64,000 bases of DNA from Chelatococcus reniformis (GTDB lineage Bacteria; Pseudomonadota; Alphaproteobacteria; Rhizobiales; Beijerinckiaceae). Below are positions 7,518 to 15,560 of this stretch, piece after piece (position 1 is the stretch's first letter; each line of letters opens with the position of its first letter). The position numbers and the translations under genes were made by a program. The notes below the pieces were generated by a model. It made no database searches, was not told the DNA's origin, and saw nothing but the letters and a program-made list of their open reading frames with translations. Location of the stretch: the NCBI RefSeq assembly GCF_014640075.1, contig NZ_BMGG01000007.1, forward strand, positions 124,001-188,000. Direction: 5' to 3'.

Positions 7518-9077
7518 GTGACGGATCGCGGCGCAGACGACCTGCTCGGCACGATCCGCACCGGCCTCGATGCCATTCCGGCGGGCGTCGCGGTGTGGAG
7601 CGGCGAACGGCGGCTCGCCTATTGCAACCGGGCTTTCCGCGAGGCGCTCAACCCCGCCCCCGGCGCCATCCACGATGGCATGGCCTTCTTGGATTTCCTG
7701 CGCCTCGTCGGCCGGTCCAACGAGTGGATCCTGCCCGGTGGCGCCGACGAATGGGTCGCCGCGGAGGAGGGCGACTTCGGTGTCGACAAGAGCCACGAGA
7801 TCGGGCTCGCCGACGGCCGCACGGTCGAAGTCGTCCAGCGTGCCATCGCCGCCGGCGGCATGGTCACCACGGTGAACGACGTCACCGCGGTGAAGCGCAG
7901 CGAAGGCGCGCTACGCCGCGCGAAGGAGGCGGCGGAGGCGACCGACGAAGCCAAGTCTCGCTTCCTGCGTGCCGCCAACCACGACCTGCGACAGCCCCTG
8001 GCCACCCTGAAGATCCTTATCTACGGCTGCATGTCCGAGCAGGACCCGGAGCACCGGGCCGACATGCTGCACGCCATGGACATCGCCGCCTCCGTCATGG
8101 AGGACCTGCTCGGCGCGCTTTTGCAGATCGGCCAGCTCGACGCCGGCCGCATCCAGCCGCGGGTGACCACCTTCCAACTGGCCCAGGTGTTCGAGCGGCT
8201 GGCCATCCAGTTCCGCCATCAGGCCCAGGAGAAGGGGCTCACGCTGCGCTTCGTGTCTTCCCGCAGCACTGTGACCACCGACCGGGCGCTGCTCGAGCGC
8301 ATCCTCAGCAACCTGCTGGCCAACGCTATCCGATACACCGAGCTCGGCGGCATCGTGGTGGGCTGCCGCCGTGCCGGTCGGGCGCTGCGCATCGAGGTGA
8401 CCGACACCGGCCGCGGCATCGCAAGCGAGCACCAGGAGCGCATCTTCGACGAGTTCTACCGCATCCCCGACAACGCGCGCCGCCAGAAGACCGGCCTCGG
8501 CCTCGGCCTCAATATCGTGCGGCGCCTCGGCGACCTGCTCGGCCACCCCGTCACGCTGCGCTCGGTGCCCGGCCGAGGCTCGGTTTTCGCGGTGACCGTG
8601 CCGGTGGGCAATGTCTGGTTGAGCGACATGGGCGAGCCGGAGATCAGCGAGACCATCGGCGGCGAGTTCGTCGGCATCCGGGTGTTGCTGATCGAGGACG
8701 ACGACGTCCTGCGCCAGACCATGAAGCAGCTGCTGGAGCGCTGGGGTATCGAGGTGCTGGCGGCCGCCGACGAAGCGGCAGCGCTACGCGAGGTGGGTGC
8801 GGGCCGGCCGCCGCCCCGGCTCATCATCGCGGACTACACCTTGAAGCAGCGCACCGGCGTCGCCATCGTCGCCGCCATCCGCCGCGCGGCAGGGATCGCC
8901 ATTCCAGCGATCGTGGTGACGGCAGACACCGAGCCGCGCGTCGTCGCCCATGTGCGCGAGGCCGGCCTGCCCATCCTGATCAAGCCGGTGAGCCCGCCGC
9001 GCCTGCGCGTGCTGATGCACAACCTGCTGTTCGAGCCGAGGCTGGCGGCGGCGCCGCCGGCGAACCCGCCGCTCTAG
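7518..9077 (+). CDS. Hybrid sensor histidine kinase with PAS and C-terminal receiver domains
   Basis: This 519-residue protein appears cytoplasmic because no membrane segment is visible. The GTG start at 7518 follows GAAGGA and lies 12 nt after the response-regulator stop. A PAS-like domain covers about residues 10-125 (AIPAGVAVWSGERRLAYCNR). The phosphoacceptor is His155 in RAANHDLRQPLATLK. The ATPase domain shows SNLLANAIRYTELGG (N box), DTGRGIASEHQERIFDEFY (G1) and GLGLGLNIV (G2). A receiver domain from about residue 394 has IEDDD and the phosphorylatable Asp in IIADYTL. A soluble kinase needs an internal ligand or a soluble partner. The next gene, 18 nt downstream, encodes a binding-fold protein without a signal peptide and is a good candidate. 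Confidence 0.92.
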   Translation: MTDRGADDLLGTIRTGLDAIPAGVAVWSGERRLAYCNRAFREALNPAPGAIHDGMAFLDFLRLVGRSNEWILPGGADEWVAAEEGDFGVDKSHEIGLADGRTVEVVQRAIAAGGMVTTVNDVTAVKRSEGALRRAKEAAEATDEAKSRFLRAANHDLRQPLATLKILIYGCMSEQDPEHRADMLHAMDIAASVMEDLLGALLQIGQLDAGRIQPRVTTFQLAQVFERLAIQFRHQAQEKGLTLRFVSSRSTVTTDRALLERILSNLLANAIRYTELGGIVVGCRRAGRALRIEVTDTGRGIASEHQERIFDEFYRIPDNARRQKTGLGLGLNIVRRLGDLLGHPVTLRSVPGRGSVFAVTVPVGNVWLSDMGEPEISETIGGEFVGIRVLLIEDDDVLRQTMKQLLERWGIEVLAAADEAAALREVGAGRPPPRLIIADYTLKQRTGVAIVAAIRRAAGIAIPAIVVTADTEPRVVAHVREAGLPILIKPVSPPRLRVLMHNLLFEPRLAAAPPANPPL

Positions 9078-9095
9078 ACCGCAAGGGGCCCGACC

Positions 9096-10316
9096 ATGTC
9101 CGAGGGCGCATCCCCCATTCCGATCGGCAGCATGGTGCCGCTCACGGGCCCGTCGGCGGCCGATGGCGCCGAGTTCCGCAAGGGCATCGTGCTTGCCGTC
9201 GAGGAGATCAACGCCCGCGGCGGCCTGCTCGGGCGACCGCTCAAGCCGGTGTTCGCCGACACTGGCAGCCAGTCGGCGGAGGAGGTGGTGGCGGCGACGC
9301 GCCGGCTCATCGAGACCCACGGGGTCCACGCCGTCATCAACGGCTACAACATCGGGCCGCAGAACTCCGAGTACGAGCCGATCGCCGATGCCGGCATCAT
9401 CTACATCCACCACAATACGCTCTTGCAGCATCACGACACGGTGACGAGCGACCCCGAGCGGTATTTCGGCTGCTTCATGGGCGATCCGGCCGACTATTGG
9501 TACGGCCAGGGCTTCATCAAGTTCATCTCGTGGCTCAGAGACAGCGGCCAGTGGCGGCCCTCGTCAGACCGCATGGCCATCGTGTCGGGCTCCAAGCCCT
9601 ACAGCATCGTCATCGCCAACGCGATGGCGAGCGTCGCCTCCCAGTTCGGCTGGCGCGTGGCGCTGGGGCCGCGCATCGTCGAGACTCCCACCACCGACTG
9701 GCGCGAGGTGCTGGGTGAGGTGCGGGCCGTCGATCCCGCGGTGGTGGTCAACACCCACTTCTACGCCGGCGATCTCGCTCACTTCCAGTTGCAGTTCATG
9801 GAGAAGCCGATCGACGCCATCGTCTACCTCCAGTATGGCGCCATGCATCAGTCGTTCATCGACATCGCCCAGGACAAGGGCGTCGGCGTCATCGTCAGCA
9901 CCGTCATCGGGCTGCTGCGAGACGAGATGGGCCAGCGCTTCGCCCGCCGCTACTTCGCCCGCTTCGGCGATGGCTCCACGCCCCAGGTCGGCTGCCAGCC
10001 CTACAGCGCCATGCACCACTACGCCATCGCCGCCTCCATCGCCGGCGGCTCCGGCGCCCCGGGGGATGTCGCCCAGAACCGCAAGGTGGCCCACGCCCTG
10101 CGCAACACCATCTACCGCGGCGTGGTCGGCATCATCCGCTATCACGCCGACTGGCAGGCGGCGGTGCCCTATCCGGACTTGGCCCACGATCCCTCGCTCG
10201 GCATGCCGCACCTGTTCTACCAGGTGCGCGACGTGCGCCGCGACCTCGCGCTGATCGCGCCCGAGCCCTACAACACCGAGACCTTCGCTAGCCCGCCGTG
10301 GATCAAGCCGCGCTGA
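9096..10316 (+). CDS. Cytoplasmic-looking LIV/AmiC-type substrate-binding-fold protein, probable sensor component
   Basis: This 406-residue type I periplasmic-binding-fold protein starts directly in the fold (MSEGASPIPIGSMVPLTGPS), with no hydrophobic or twin-arginine signal peptide. An AAGGGG ribosome site supports the start, and no in-frame export signal exists upstream because the kinase gene ends 18 nt earlier. It is a paralogue of the exported receptor at 5127-6413. Shared patterns include VEEINARGGLLGRPLKPVF against MEEINAAGGINGRPLKLF, IVYLQYG against LVYLQYG, and YRGVVG against FRGVCG. AmiC of Pseudomonas is a known example of this fold acting as a cytoplasmic amide sensor. Here it probably reports ligand to the adjacent hybrid kinase. 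This role is inferred from context. Confidence 0.82.
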   Translation: MSEGASPIPIGSMVPLTGPSAADGAEFRKGIVLAVEEINARGGLLGRPLKPVFADTGSQSAEEVVAATRRLIETHGVHAVINGYNIGPQNSEYEPIADAGIIYIHHNTLLQHHDTVTSDPERYFGCFMGDPADYWYGQGFIKFISWLRDSGQWRPSSDRMAIVSGSKPYSIVIANAMASVASQFGWRVALGPRIVETPTTDWREVLGEVRAVDPAVVVNTHFYAGDLAHFQLQFMEKPIDAIVYLQYGAMHQSFIDIAQDKGVGVIVSTVIGLLRDEMGQRFARRYFARFGDGSTPQVGCQPYSAMHHYAIAASIAGGSGAPGDVAQNRKVAHALRNTIYRGVVGIIRYHADWQAAVPYPDLAHDPSLGMPHLFYQVRDVRRDLALIAPEPYNTETFASPPWIKPR

Positions 10317-10388
10317 GGCGGCCGCATGTCACATTCGCTGCCGCCGCCTCGTCTTGAGGAGACGAGATCAGGCCAGAAGGACCAAGCT

Positions 10389-11279
10389 ATGCCAGCACCT
10401 ACCCAGCCCTCCAGCCCGCAGGCGAACGCCGCCGCAAGCTTCGACCCGCTGCGGCCGAAGCTCATCCGCATCGCCTATCGCATGCTGGGCTCGGTCGCGG
10501 ACGCGGAGGACGTGGTGCAGGAGGCGTTCATCCGCTGGTTCGCCGCCGACCGCGGCGCAGTGCACGAGCCGGAGGCGTTCCTGCGGCGGGTGGTGACGCG
10601 CCTCTGCCTCGATCAGCTGAAGTCGGCGCGGCATCGGCGCGAGACCTATGTCGGCCCGTGGCTGCCGGAGCCGGTGGTGGAGCCGGCGGAGGAGGAGGTC
10701 GACGAGGACGTGACCCTGCCCTTGATGCTGGCACTGGAGCGGCTGACCCCGCTGGAGCGGGCGGCCTTCCTGCTGCACGATGTCTTCGGTCTGGGCTTCG
10801 ACGAGATCGCCGAGACCATCGGGCGGGAGGCGGCCGCCTGCCGGCAGCTGGCCAGCCGCGCCCGCACCCATGTGCGCGGCGCCCGTCCCCGCTCCGAGGT
10901 GCCCAGGCAGCGCGGGCTGGAGATCGCCGCCGCCTTCTTCGCGGCCTCGCGCAGCGGCGACATGGATGGCCTGCGGCGCCTGCTGGCCGCCGACGTGGTG
11001 GTCCAGGCCGACGGTGGCGGCAAGAAGCCGGCGGTCGGCCGGCCGATCGAGGGTGTCGACGCCGTCATGGCGTTTCACGGCTCGCTGGCCCAGGCCTTCG
11101 CCGAGACAATGTCGCGCATGGTGCGCTACGCCACCATCAACGGCCTGCCGGGCTTCATCACGCTCGAGGGTGACACGTTGCAGACAACGGCCCTCGAGAT
11201 CGAGGACGGCAGGATCAAGGCCGTCTACGTCATGCGCAACCCGGACAAGCTGCGCCACCTCCCCGAGGCGGTGCATTGA
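10389..11279 (+). CDS. ECF-type RNA polymerase sigma factor with SnoaL-like C-terminal domain (SigJ group)
   Basis: This 296-residue protein starts at the ATG at 10389, preceded by AGAAGGA at good spacing. An in-frame ATG at 10326 is possible but less well supported. Region 2 is RIAYRMLGSVADAEDVVQEA, and region 4 includes LTPLERAAFLLHDVFGLGFD and a helix-turn-helix ending in ACRQLASRARTHVR. The last 120 or so residues form a SnoaL/NTF2-like domain (AAFFAASRSGDMDGLRRLL) typical of ECF41/SigJ proteins, where it modulates activity in place of an anti-sigma factor. No anti-sigma gene is adjacent. Carboxymuconolactone-type or oxidoreductase targets common for this group are not seen nearby. Confidence 0.9.
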   Translation: MPAPTQPSSPQANAAASFDPLRPKLIRIAYRMLGSVADAEDVVQEAFIRWFAADRGAVHEPEAFLRRVVTRLCLDQLKSARHRRETYVGPWLPEPVVEPAEEEVDEDVTLPLMLALERLTPLERAAFLLHDVFGLGFDEIAETIGREAAACRQLASRARTHVRGARPRSEVPRQRGLEIAAAFFAASRSGDMDGLRRLLAADVVVQADGGGKKPAVGRPIEGVDAVMAFHGSLAQAFAETMSRMVRYATINGLPGFITLEGDTLQTTALEIEDGRIKAVYVMRNPDKLRHLPEAVH

Positions 11280-11360
11280 CGTTCGGCAGCGGGCCTGAAC
11301 GGTCGGGTCAAGCCAGGTCAAGCCGGGCGTTGACGCGTGCGAGCGCCGGCGCGACGGACG

Positions 11361-12503
11361 TCACACCGCCTCCAGGATGGTCGCCACCCCCTGGCCGCCG
11401 CCGACGCATTGGGTGGAGAGCGCGAGTCGCGCGCCCCGGCGCTTCATGAGCTGGGCCGCCTTGGCCGTGATGCGGGCGCCAGTGGCGCCGAGCGGGTGGC
11501 CGATGGCGATGCCGCCGCCGTCGAGGTTGACCTTGTCCTCGGGGATGTCGAGCTCGCGCAGGCAGGCGACGGCCTGGCTGCCGAACGCTTCGTTGATCTC
11601 GACCACATCGATGTCGTCGATGGTGAGCCCAGCCCGCGCCAGCGCCTTCAGGGTGGCCGGCACCGGCCCCATGCCCATGACCTCCGGCGGGCAGCCCGCC
11701 GCGGCGACGGCGCGGATGCGGGCCAAGATGGCGAGGCCGTGGGCGCGGGCATAGTCCTCGCTGCACACCAGCACCGCCGAGGCGCCGTCGGTGAGGGGGG
11801 AAGCCGTGCCGGCGGTGACGCTGCCGTTGGGGCGGAAGGCGGGCTTGAGCCCGGCGAGCCCCTCCCGCGTGGTCTGCGGGCGCAGGCAGCCGTCGGCCTC
11901 GATCACGCCCTCGGCCGTGGTGACCGGCACGATCTCGTCGATGAGGCGTCCGCTCGCCTGGGCCTCGGCCGCCTTCTGCTGTGAGGCGTAAGCCAACTCT
12001 TCCTGGTCGGCGCGGGTGATGCCGTAGCGTTCGGCCACGTTCTCGGCCGTCTCGCCCATGGCGATATAGGCGTCGATCACCGGGTCCGGCCCCGCAAAGC
12101 GGGGGTTGGGCGAAGCGTTGAAGCCGCCCTGTGGCACCCGCGTCATGGACTCCACGCCGCCGCAGATGAAGGCCTCGCCCGCGCCGATGGCGATCTGCCC
12201 GGCGGCCACGTGGATCGCCGACATGGACGAGCCGCAGAAGCGGTTGAGGGTCATGCCGGGCACCTCGATCGGCAGCCCGGCCAGCAGCAGCGCGATGCGG
12301 GCGATGTTGCTGCCCTGCTCGGCCTCCGGATAGGCGCAGCCCAGGATGACGTCGTCGATGCCGGCGGGATCGAGGCCGGTACGCTCCACCAGGCCCTTGA
12401 TGGCCACGGCGGCCAGGTCGTCCGGCCGCACGCCGGTCAGCGCGCCCTTGCGGGCGAAATGGAACGGGGTGCGGGCATAGCCCGCGATGACGGCTTGGCT
12501 CAT
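11361..12503 (-). CDS. Acetyl-CoA acetyltransferase / 3-ketoacyl-CoA thiolase
   Basis: This 380-residue thiolase-superfamily enzyme cleaves or condenses 3-ketoacyl-CoA with CoA. The nucleophilic Cys90 lies in LNRFCGSSM, His336 in GHPLGATGARI and the second catalytic Cys366 in QCVGGGQG, so all expected catalytic residues are present. Length is normal. It stands alone, convergent with the sigma factor and divergent from exonuclease III. A perfect 20-bp palindrome 73 bp upstream of its start suggests control by a TetR- or GntR-type regulator. No such regulator gene adjoins it. Confidence 0.92.
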   Translation of the reverse strand: MSQAVIAGYARTPFHFARKGALTGVRPDDLAAVAIKGLVERTGLDPAGIDDVILGCAYPEAEQGSNIARIALLLAGLPIEVPGMTLNRFCGSSMSAIHVAAGQIAIGAGEAFICGGVESMTRVPQGGFNASPNPRFAGPDPVIDAYIAMGETAENVAERYGITRADQEELAYASQQKAAEAQASGRLIDEIVPVTTAEGVIEADGCLRPQTTREGLAGLKPAFRPNGSVTAGTASPLTDGASAVLVCSEDYARAHGLAILARIRAVAAAGCPPEVMGMGPVPATLKALARAGLTIDDIDVVEINEAFGSQAVACLRELDIPEDKVNLDGGGIAIGHPLGATGARITAKAAQLMKRRGARLALSTQCVGGGQGVATILEAV

Positions 12504-12575
12504 CGGCGTGACGTCTCCTGTTGCGGGGCGTGATGCCTTGCAGGCCGAGGCCGGCGCGCCACCCGCCAGCGATAT

Positions 12576-12595
12576 AATAGTGTATATACACTATT
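12576..12595. promoter_or_regulatory. Perfect 20-bp palindrome between thiolase and exonuclease III, candidate operator
   Basis: AATAGTGTATATACACTATT reads identically on both strands. It lies in an A+T-rich island 73 bp upstream of the thiolase ATG and 76 bp upstream of the exonuclease ATG. A symmetric 10-bp half-site of this kind fits a TetR-family dimer. It probably controls the thiolase gene, since exonuclease III genes are usually housekeeping. Confidence 0.65.
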
Positions 12596-12670
12596 GCAAG
12601 AACGACCTTGCCCGGGCGATTGTTGGGCTCGACGCGCCCCTCGACCGCCAGACCCGCCGCGCTTCCTCCC

Positions 12671-13498
12671 ATGAAAATTGCCACCTTCAACGTCAACGGC
12701 ATCAATGGACGCCTGCCGGTGCTGTTGGGCTGGCTCGCCGAGGCGGAGCCGGATGTGGTCTGCCTGCAGGAGCTGAAGGCGCCCGACGAGAAGTTCCCGC
12801 GCCGCGCCCTGGAGGCGGCCGGCTACGGGGCGGTCTGGCACGGACAGAAGAGCTGGAACGGCGTCGCGATCCTTGCCCGCGGCGCAGAGCCGCTGGAGAC
12901 GCGCCGCGCGCTGCCCGGCGACAGTGACGACAGCCATAGCCGTTACATCGAGGCGGCGGTGCGCGGCGTGCTCGTCGCTTGTCTCTATCTGCCGAACGGC
13001 AATCCGGCGCCGGGGCCGAAGTTCGCCTACAAGCTCGCCTGGTTCGAGCGCCTCATCGCCCACGCCGCCGACCTGCTGGGGAGCACCGCGCCGGTCGTCC
13101 TCGCCGGCGATTTCAATGTCATGCCCACGGACCTCGACGTCTACAAACCCGAGCGCTGGGAGGGCGACGCGCTGTTTCGGCCCGAGGTGCGCGACGCCTA
13201 TCAGCGCCTGCTGGCGCAGGGGTGGACCGATGCGGTGCGCAGCCTGCATCCGGGCGAGCGCATCTATACCTTCTGGGACTATTTTCGGAACGCTTGGGGC
13301 CGAAATGCCGGGCTGCGGCTGGACCATCTGCTGCTCAGTCCGTCGCTTGCCGATCGCCTGGCCGCGGCGGGGGTCGACCGCGACGTGCGCGGCTGGGAGA
13401 AGGCGAGCGATCACGCGCCGGCCTGGATCGAGCTCGGTGAGCCCCGCAGGCCCCAGGCCGGCCGGCGCGCCCGGCGTCCACGCGCTGGCGCGGACTGA
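12671..13498 (+). CDS. xth: Exodeoxyribonuclease III (AP endonuclease)
   Basis: This 275-residue enzyme of the exonuclease/endonuclease/phosphatase fold cuts DNA at abasic sites during base-excision repair. The ATG at 12671 gives the canonical start MKIATFNVNGINGRL. Metal-binding and catalytic motifs are visible in order: N in FNVNGI, E in CLQELKAPDEKFP, D and N in LAGDFNVMPTDLDVY, and the C-terminal LDHLLLS and SDHAP. Upstream in-frame codons were rejected because they lack a ribosome site and conservation. The C-terminus carries a basic tail of about 20 residues (RRPQAGRRARRPRAGAD). It is followed 23 nt later by the phosphotransferase gene. Confidence 0.93.
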   Translation: MKIATFNVNGINGRLPVLLGWLAEAEPDVVCLQELKAPDEKFPRRALEAAGYGAVWHGQKSWNGVAILARGAEPLETRRALPGDSDDSHSRYIEAAVRGVLVACLYLPNGNPAPGPKFAYKLAWFERLIAHAADLLGSTAPVVLAGDFNVMPTDLDVYKPERWEGDALFRPEVRDAYQRLLAQGWTDAVRSLHPGERIYTFWDYFRNAWGRNAGLRLDHLLLSPSLADRLAAAGVDRDVRGWEKASDHAPAWIELGEPRRPQAGRRARRPRAGAD

Positions 13499-13521
13499 AC
13501 TCTCTCTGTAAACGCGATCCC

Positions 13522-14337
13522 ATGGCCACGACACCCCTCGAACGGCTGCTTCCGAACGCCCCGCCGGGACACCGCTGGGCGCGGGTCGAGACGGGCGAAT
13601 CCACAGACCAGGTTTTTCGGCGCAGCGACGGGTCGGCCTATGCCAAGCTGTCGGACCGCCGTGGTGCGGCGCGCCTCGAGGATGAGCGGCGCCGGACGGA
13701 ATGGCTCGCCGGCATGGGTCTTGGGTCGCCGGCGGTGATCGACTGGCTTCATTGCGAGCTTGGCGCGTGCCTCGTCACGGCCGCCGTGCCCGGCGTGTCG
13801 GCCGCTGAACTCTCCGGCGCCGCGCTGAGCGCCGCGTGGCCATCGATCTGCCGCCAGCTCAAGTCGTTGCACGATGTGCCGGTCGCGGACTGCCCTTTCG
13901 AGCGGACCCTTGCCACCATGTTCGGGCGGGCCGTCGACGTGGTGGCGCGGGCCGCCGTCAATGCGGACTTTCTGCTCCCGGCCGACAAGGGCACGCCGCC
14001 CGCTATCCTGCTGGCGAACGTGAAGGCCGACCTGCCGGCGCGGCTGGCGCAGGAGCCCGGCGACCTCGTCGTCTGTCACGGCGACGCCTGCCTGCCAAAC
14101 CTTCTGGTCGATCCCGAGACGCTGCGCTGTACGGGGATGATCGATCTTGGCCGGTTGGGCCTGGCGGACCGCTACGCCGATCTTGCCCTGCTCCTCGCCA
14201 ATGCGAGCGAAAGCTGGTCTTCTCCCGCCGACGCCCAACTCGCTCGGGCGCGCTTGTTCGACATCCACCAGATCTCGACGCCGGACAACGACCGGCTGGA
14301 TTTCTATCTTCGACTGGACCCGCTGACCTGGGGATGA
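13522..14337 (+). CDS. StrA-like aminoglycoside 3''-O-phosphotransferase, APH(3'') family
   Basis: This 271-residue kinase-fold protein has the catalytic motif VCHGDACLPN with His186, Asp188 and Asn193, and the magnesium-binding IDLGRLGLADRYADLAL with Asp208. The pattern across the whole protein follows the streptomycin 3''-phosphotransferase StrA/APH(3'')-Ib, as I recall that sequence. Examples are ACLVTAAVPGVSAAELSGA, FERTLATMFGRAVDVVARAA and the ending RLDFYLRLDPLTWG. It is clearly a divergent member, not the mobile gene itself. No strB, transposon or integron feature is nearby and its composition matches the neighbours, so it looks chromosomal. Phosphorylation of streptomycin is expected from the family but untested. 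Confidence 0.85.
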   Translation: MATTPLERLLPNAPPGHRWARVETGESTDQVFRRSDGSAYAKLSDRRGAARLEDERRRTEWLAGMGLGSPAVIDWLHCELGACLVTAAVPGVSAAELSGAALSAAWPSICRQLKSLHDVPVADCPFERTLATMFGRAVDVVARAAVNADFLLPADKGTPPAILLANVKADLPARLAQEPGDLVVCHGDACLPNLLVDPETLRCTGMIDLGRLGLADRYADLALLLANASESWSSPADAQLARARLFDIHQISTPDNDRLDFYLRLDPLTWG

Positions 14338-14374
14338 GACACGACCATCCTCGGCGGATATCGTTGCCGGATCG

Positions 14375-14480
14375 TCTAGAGCTTTTCGAGCGAAGTGGAC
14401 GCCGGTTCGCGTGATGAAAACGCGACAAGTCAAGCAGATAGAGCATTTCGGCGATTCGAAGAAACGCGGAAAGGCTCTAG
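14375..14480 (+). repeat. 105-110 bp dispersed repeat, copy A
   Basis: This copy runs from TCTAGAGC to GCTCTAG. It shares the blocks TTTTCGAGCGAAGTGGACGC, CGGTTCGCGTGA and CATTT..CGATTCGAAGAAACGC with four other near-complete copies. Copies A and E read in one orientation and copies B, C and D in the other. The A+T-richer distal half can fold into a hairpin, which is imperfect in this copy. It fills part of the gap between the aminoglycoside phosphotransferase and the LysR gene. Confidence 0.85.
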
Positions 14481-14529
14481 GAATGCTCCGTCTCGTTGTC
14501 TGTGGTGTGCATCTCCGGACGGGTATGTG

Positions 14530-15453
14530 ATGGCGCTTCGTCTCCCCCCGCTGCCGGCCCTGCGCTTCTTCGAAGCGGCGGGGCGCCACAAGAGCTTCAA
14601 GCTCGCCGCCGCCGAGCTCAACGTGACGCCCAGTGCCGTGAGCCACGGCATCGTCGGCCTGGAACAGGCGCTCGGCGTCACGCTCTTTGCGCGCAACGGG
14701 CGCACGCTGTCGCTGACGGCGGCGGGCGCCGACTATCTGCCCTATGTCGCGGAGGCTCTGTCGCTGATCGCGATCGGCACCCAGCGCCTGCCGGCCGGGC
14801 GCGGAGCCCGTGCGCTTGCCGTGAGCTGCGCGCCGACGCTCGCCGCGCGCTGGCTGTTGCCGCGGCTGCAGCGATTCCAGAGCCGCTGGCCGCAGGTCGG
14901 CGTGACCGTCGACACATCGCACCGGCAGGTGGGCTTTCCTGTCGACGGTTTCGATTTCGCCATCCGCCTGAGCCGGGCGCCGGCCGTCGGCGCCCGCTGG
15001 ACCCGGCTCTTCGGCCAGCGGCTGATCCCCGTGTGCAGTCCGGCCTATCGCGCCCGGCTGGGCGATGGGGCGGGGCATGTGGATCTCGGCCGCGCCTCGC
15101 TGATCCACGTCATGACCGCGAGCGAGGACTGGCAGGCCTGGTTCGACGTACACGAATTAGGGGAGGTCGAGATCGCAGGCGGCCTGCGCTTCGACGAGTT
15201 CCACCTCGCCTTCGAAGCCGCCGCCGCCGGCCTCGGCGTTGCGCTCGGCCGCCGGCCACTGGTCGATCGCGAGCTCGCCAGCGGAGCCTTGGTCGAAGTG
15301 GCGGCGCAGCCGATCAGCGGTGACACGGCCTATTGGCTGGTGAGCGCCGACGGTGCCGACCAGCGCTCCGATCTGCGTGCCTTCAAGGCCTGGCTGCTGA
15401 AGGAGGCGCAGGCCTCGGACGCGGACGCCGTCACCGCCGCGGCGGGACCATGA
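14530..15453 (+). CDS. LysR-family transcriptional regulator, GcvA-like
   Basis: This 307-residue regulator starts at the ATG at 14530. The longer open frame upstream is the dispersed repeat and was discarded. The winged helix-turn-helix at about residues 5-65 reads LPALRFFEAAGRHKSFKLAA and NVTPSAVSHGIVGLEQALG. It is followed by a type 2 periplasmic-like effector domain (FDFAIRLSRAPAVGARWTRL). The helix-turn-helix text is typical of GcvA-like members. It reads in the same direction as the MFS transporter 107 bp downstream, which may be its target. LysR targets are often divergent, so this is uncertain. Confidence 0.9.
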   Translation: MALRLPPLPALRFFEAAGRHKSFKLAAAELNVTPSAVSHGIVGLEQALGVTLFARNGRTLSLTAAGADYLPYVAEALSLIAIGTQRLPAGRGARALAVSCAPTLAARWLLPRLQRFQSRWPQVGVTVDTSHRQVGFPVDGFDFAIRLSRAPAVGARWTRLFGQRLIPVCSPAYRARLGDGAGHVDLGRASLIHVMTASEDWQAWFDVHELGEVEIAGGLRFDEFHLAFEAAAAGLGVALGRRPLVDRELASGALVEVAAQPISGDTAYWLVSADGADQRSDLRAFKAWLLKEAQASDADAVTAAAGP

Positions 15454-15560
15454 GTGGCCCTCCCGCCCGCTCGGATGAAGATCCTTCATCCATCGTCGAA
15501 ACCTTCTCCTTTGCCGGGACGGGGACGGCTCTGCCATGTTCACGGGCCAAGGAGGGCCCC

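Noticed and set aside
13522-14337. Recently acquired resistance gene on a mobile element
   Set aside because: No transposase, integron or inverted repeats are nearby and composition matches the neighbours. The adjacent repeat is the genome-wide type.
14395-14529. A 5' extension of the LysR gene
   Set aside because: The extra codons are part of dispersed repeat copy A. The helix-turn-helix begins right after the ATG at 14530.
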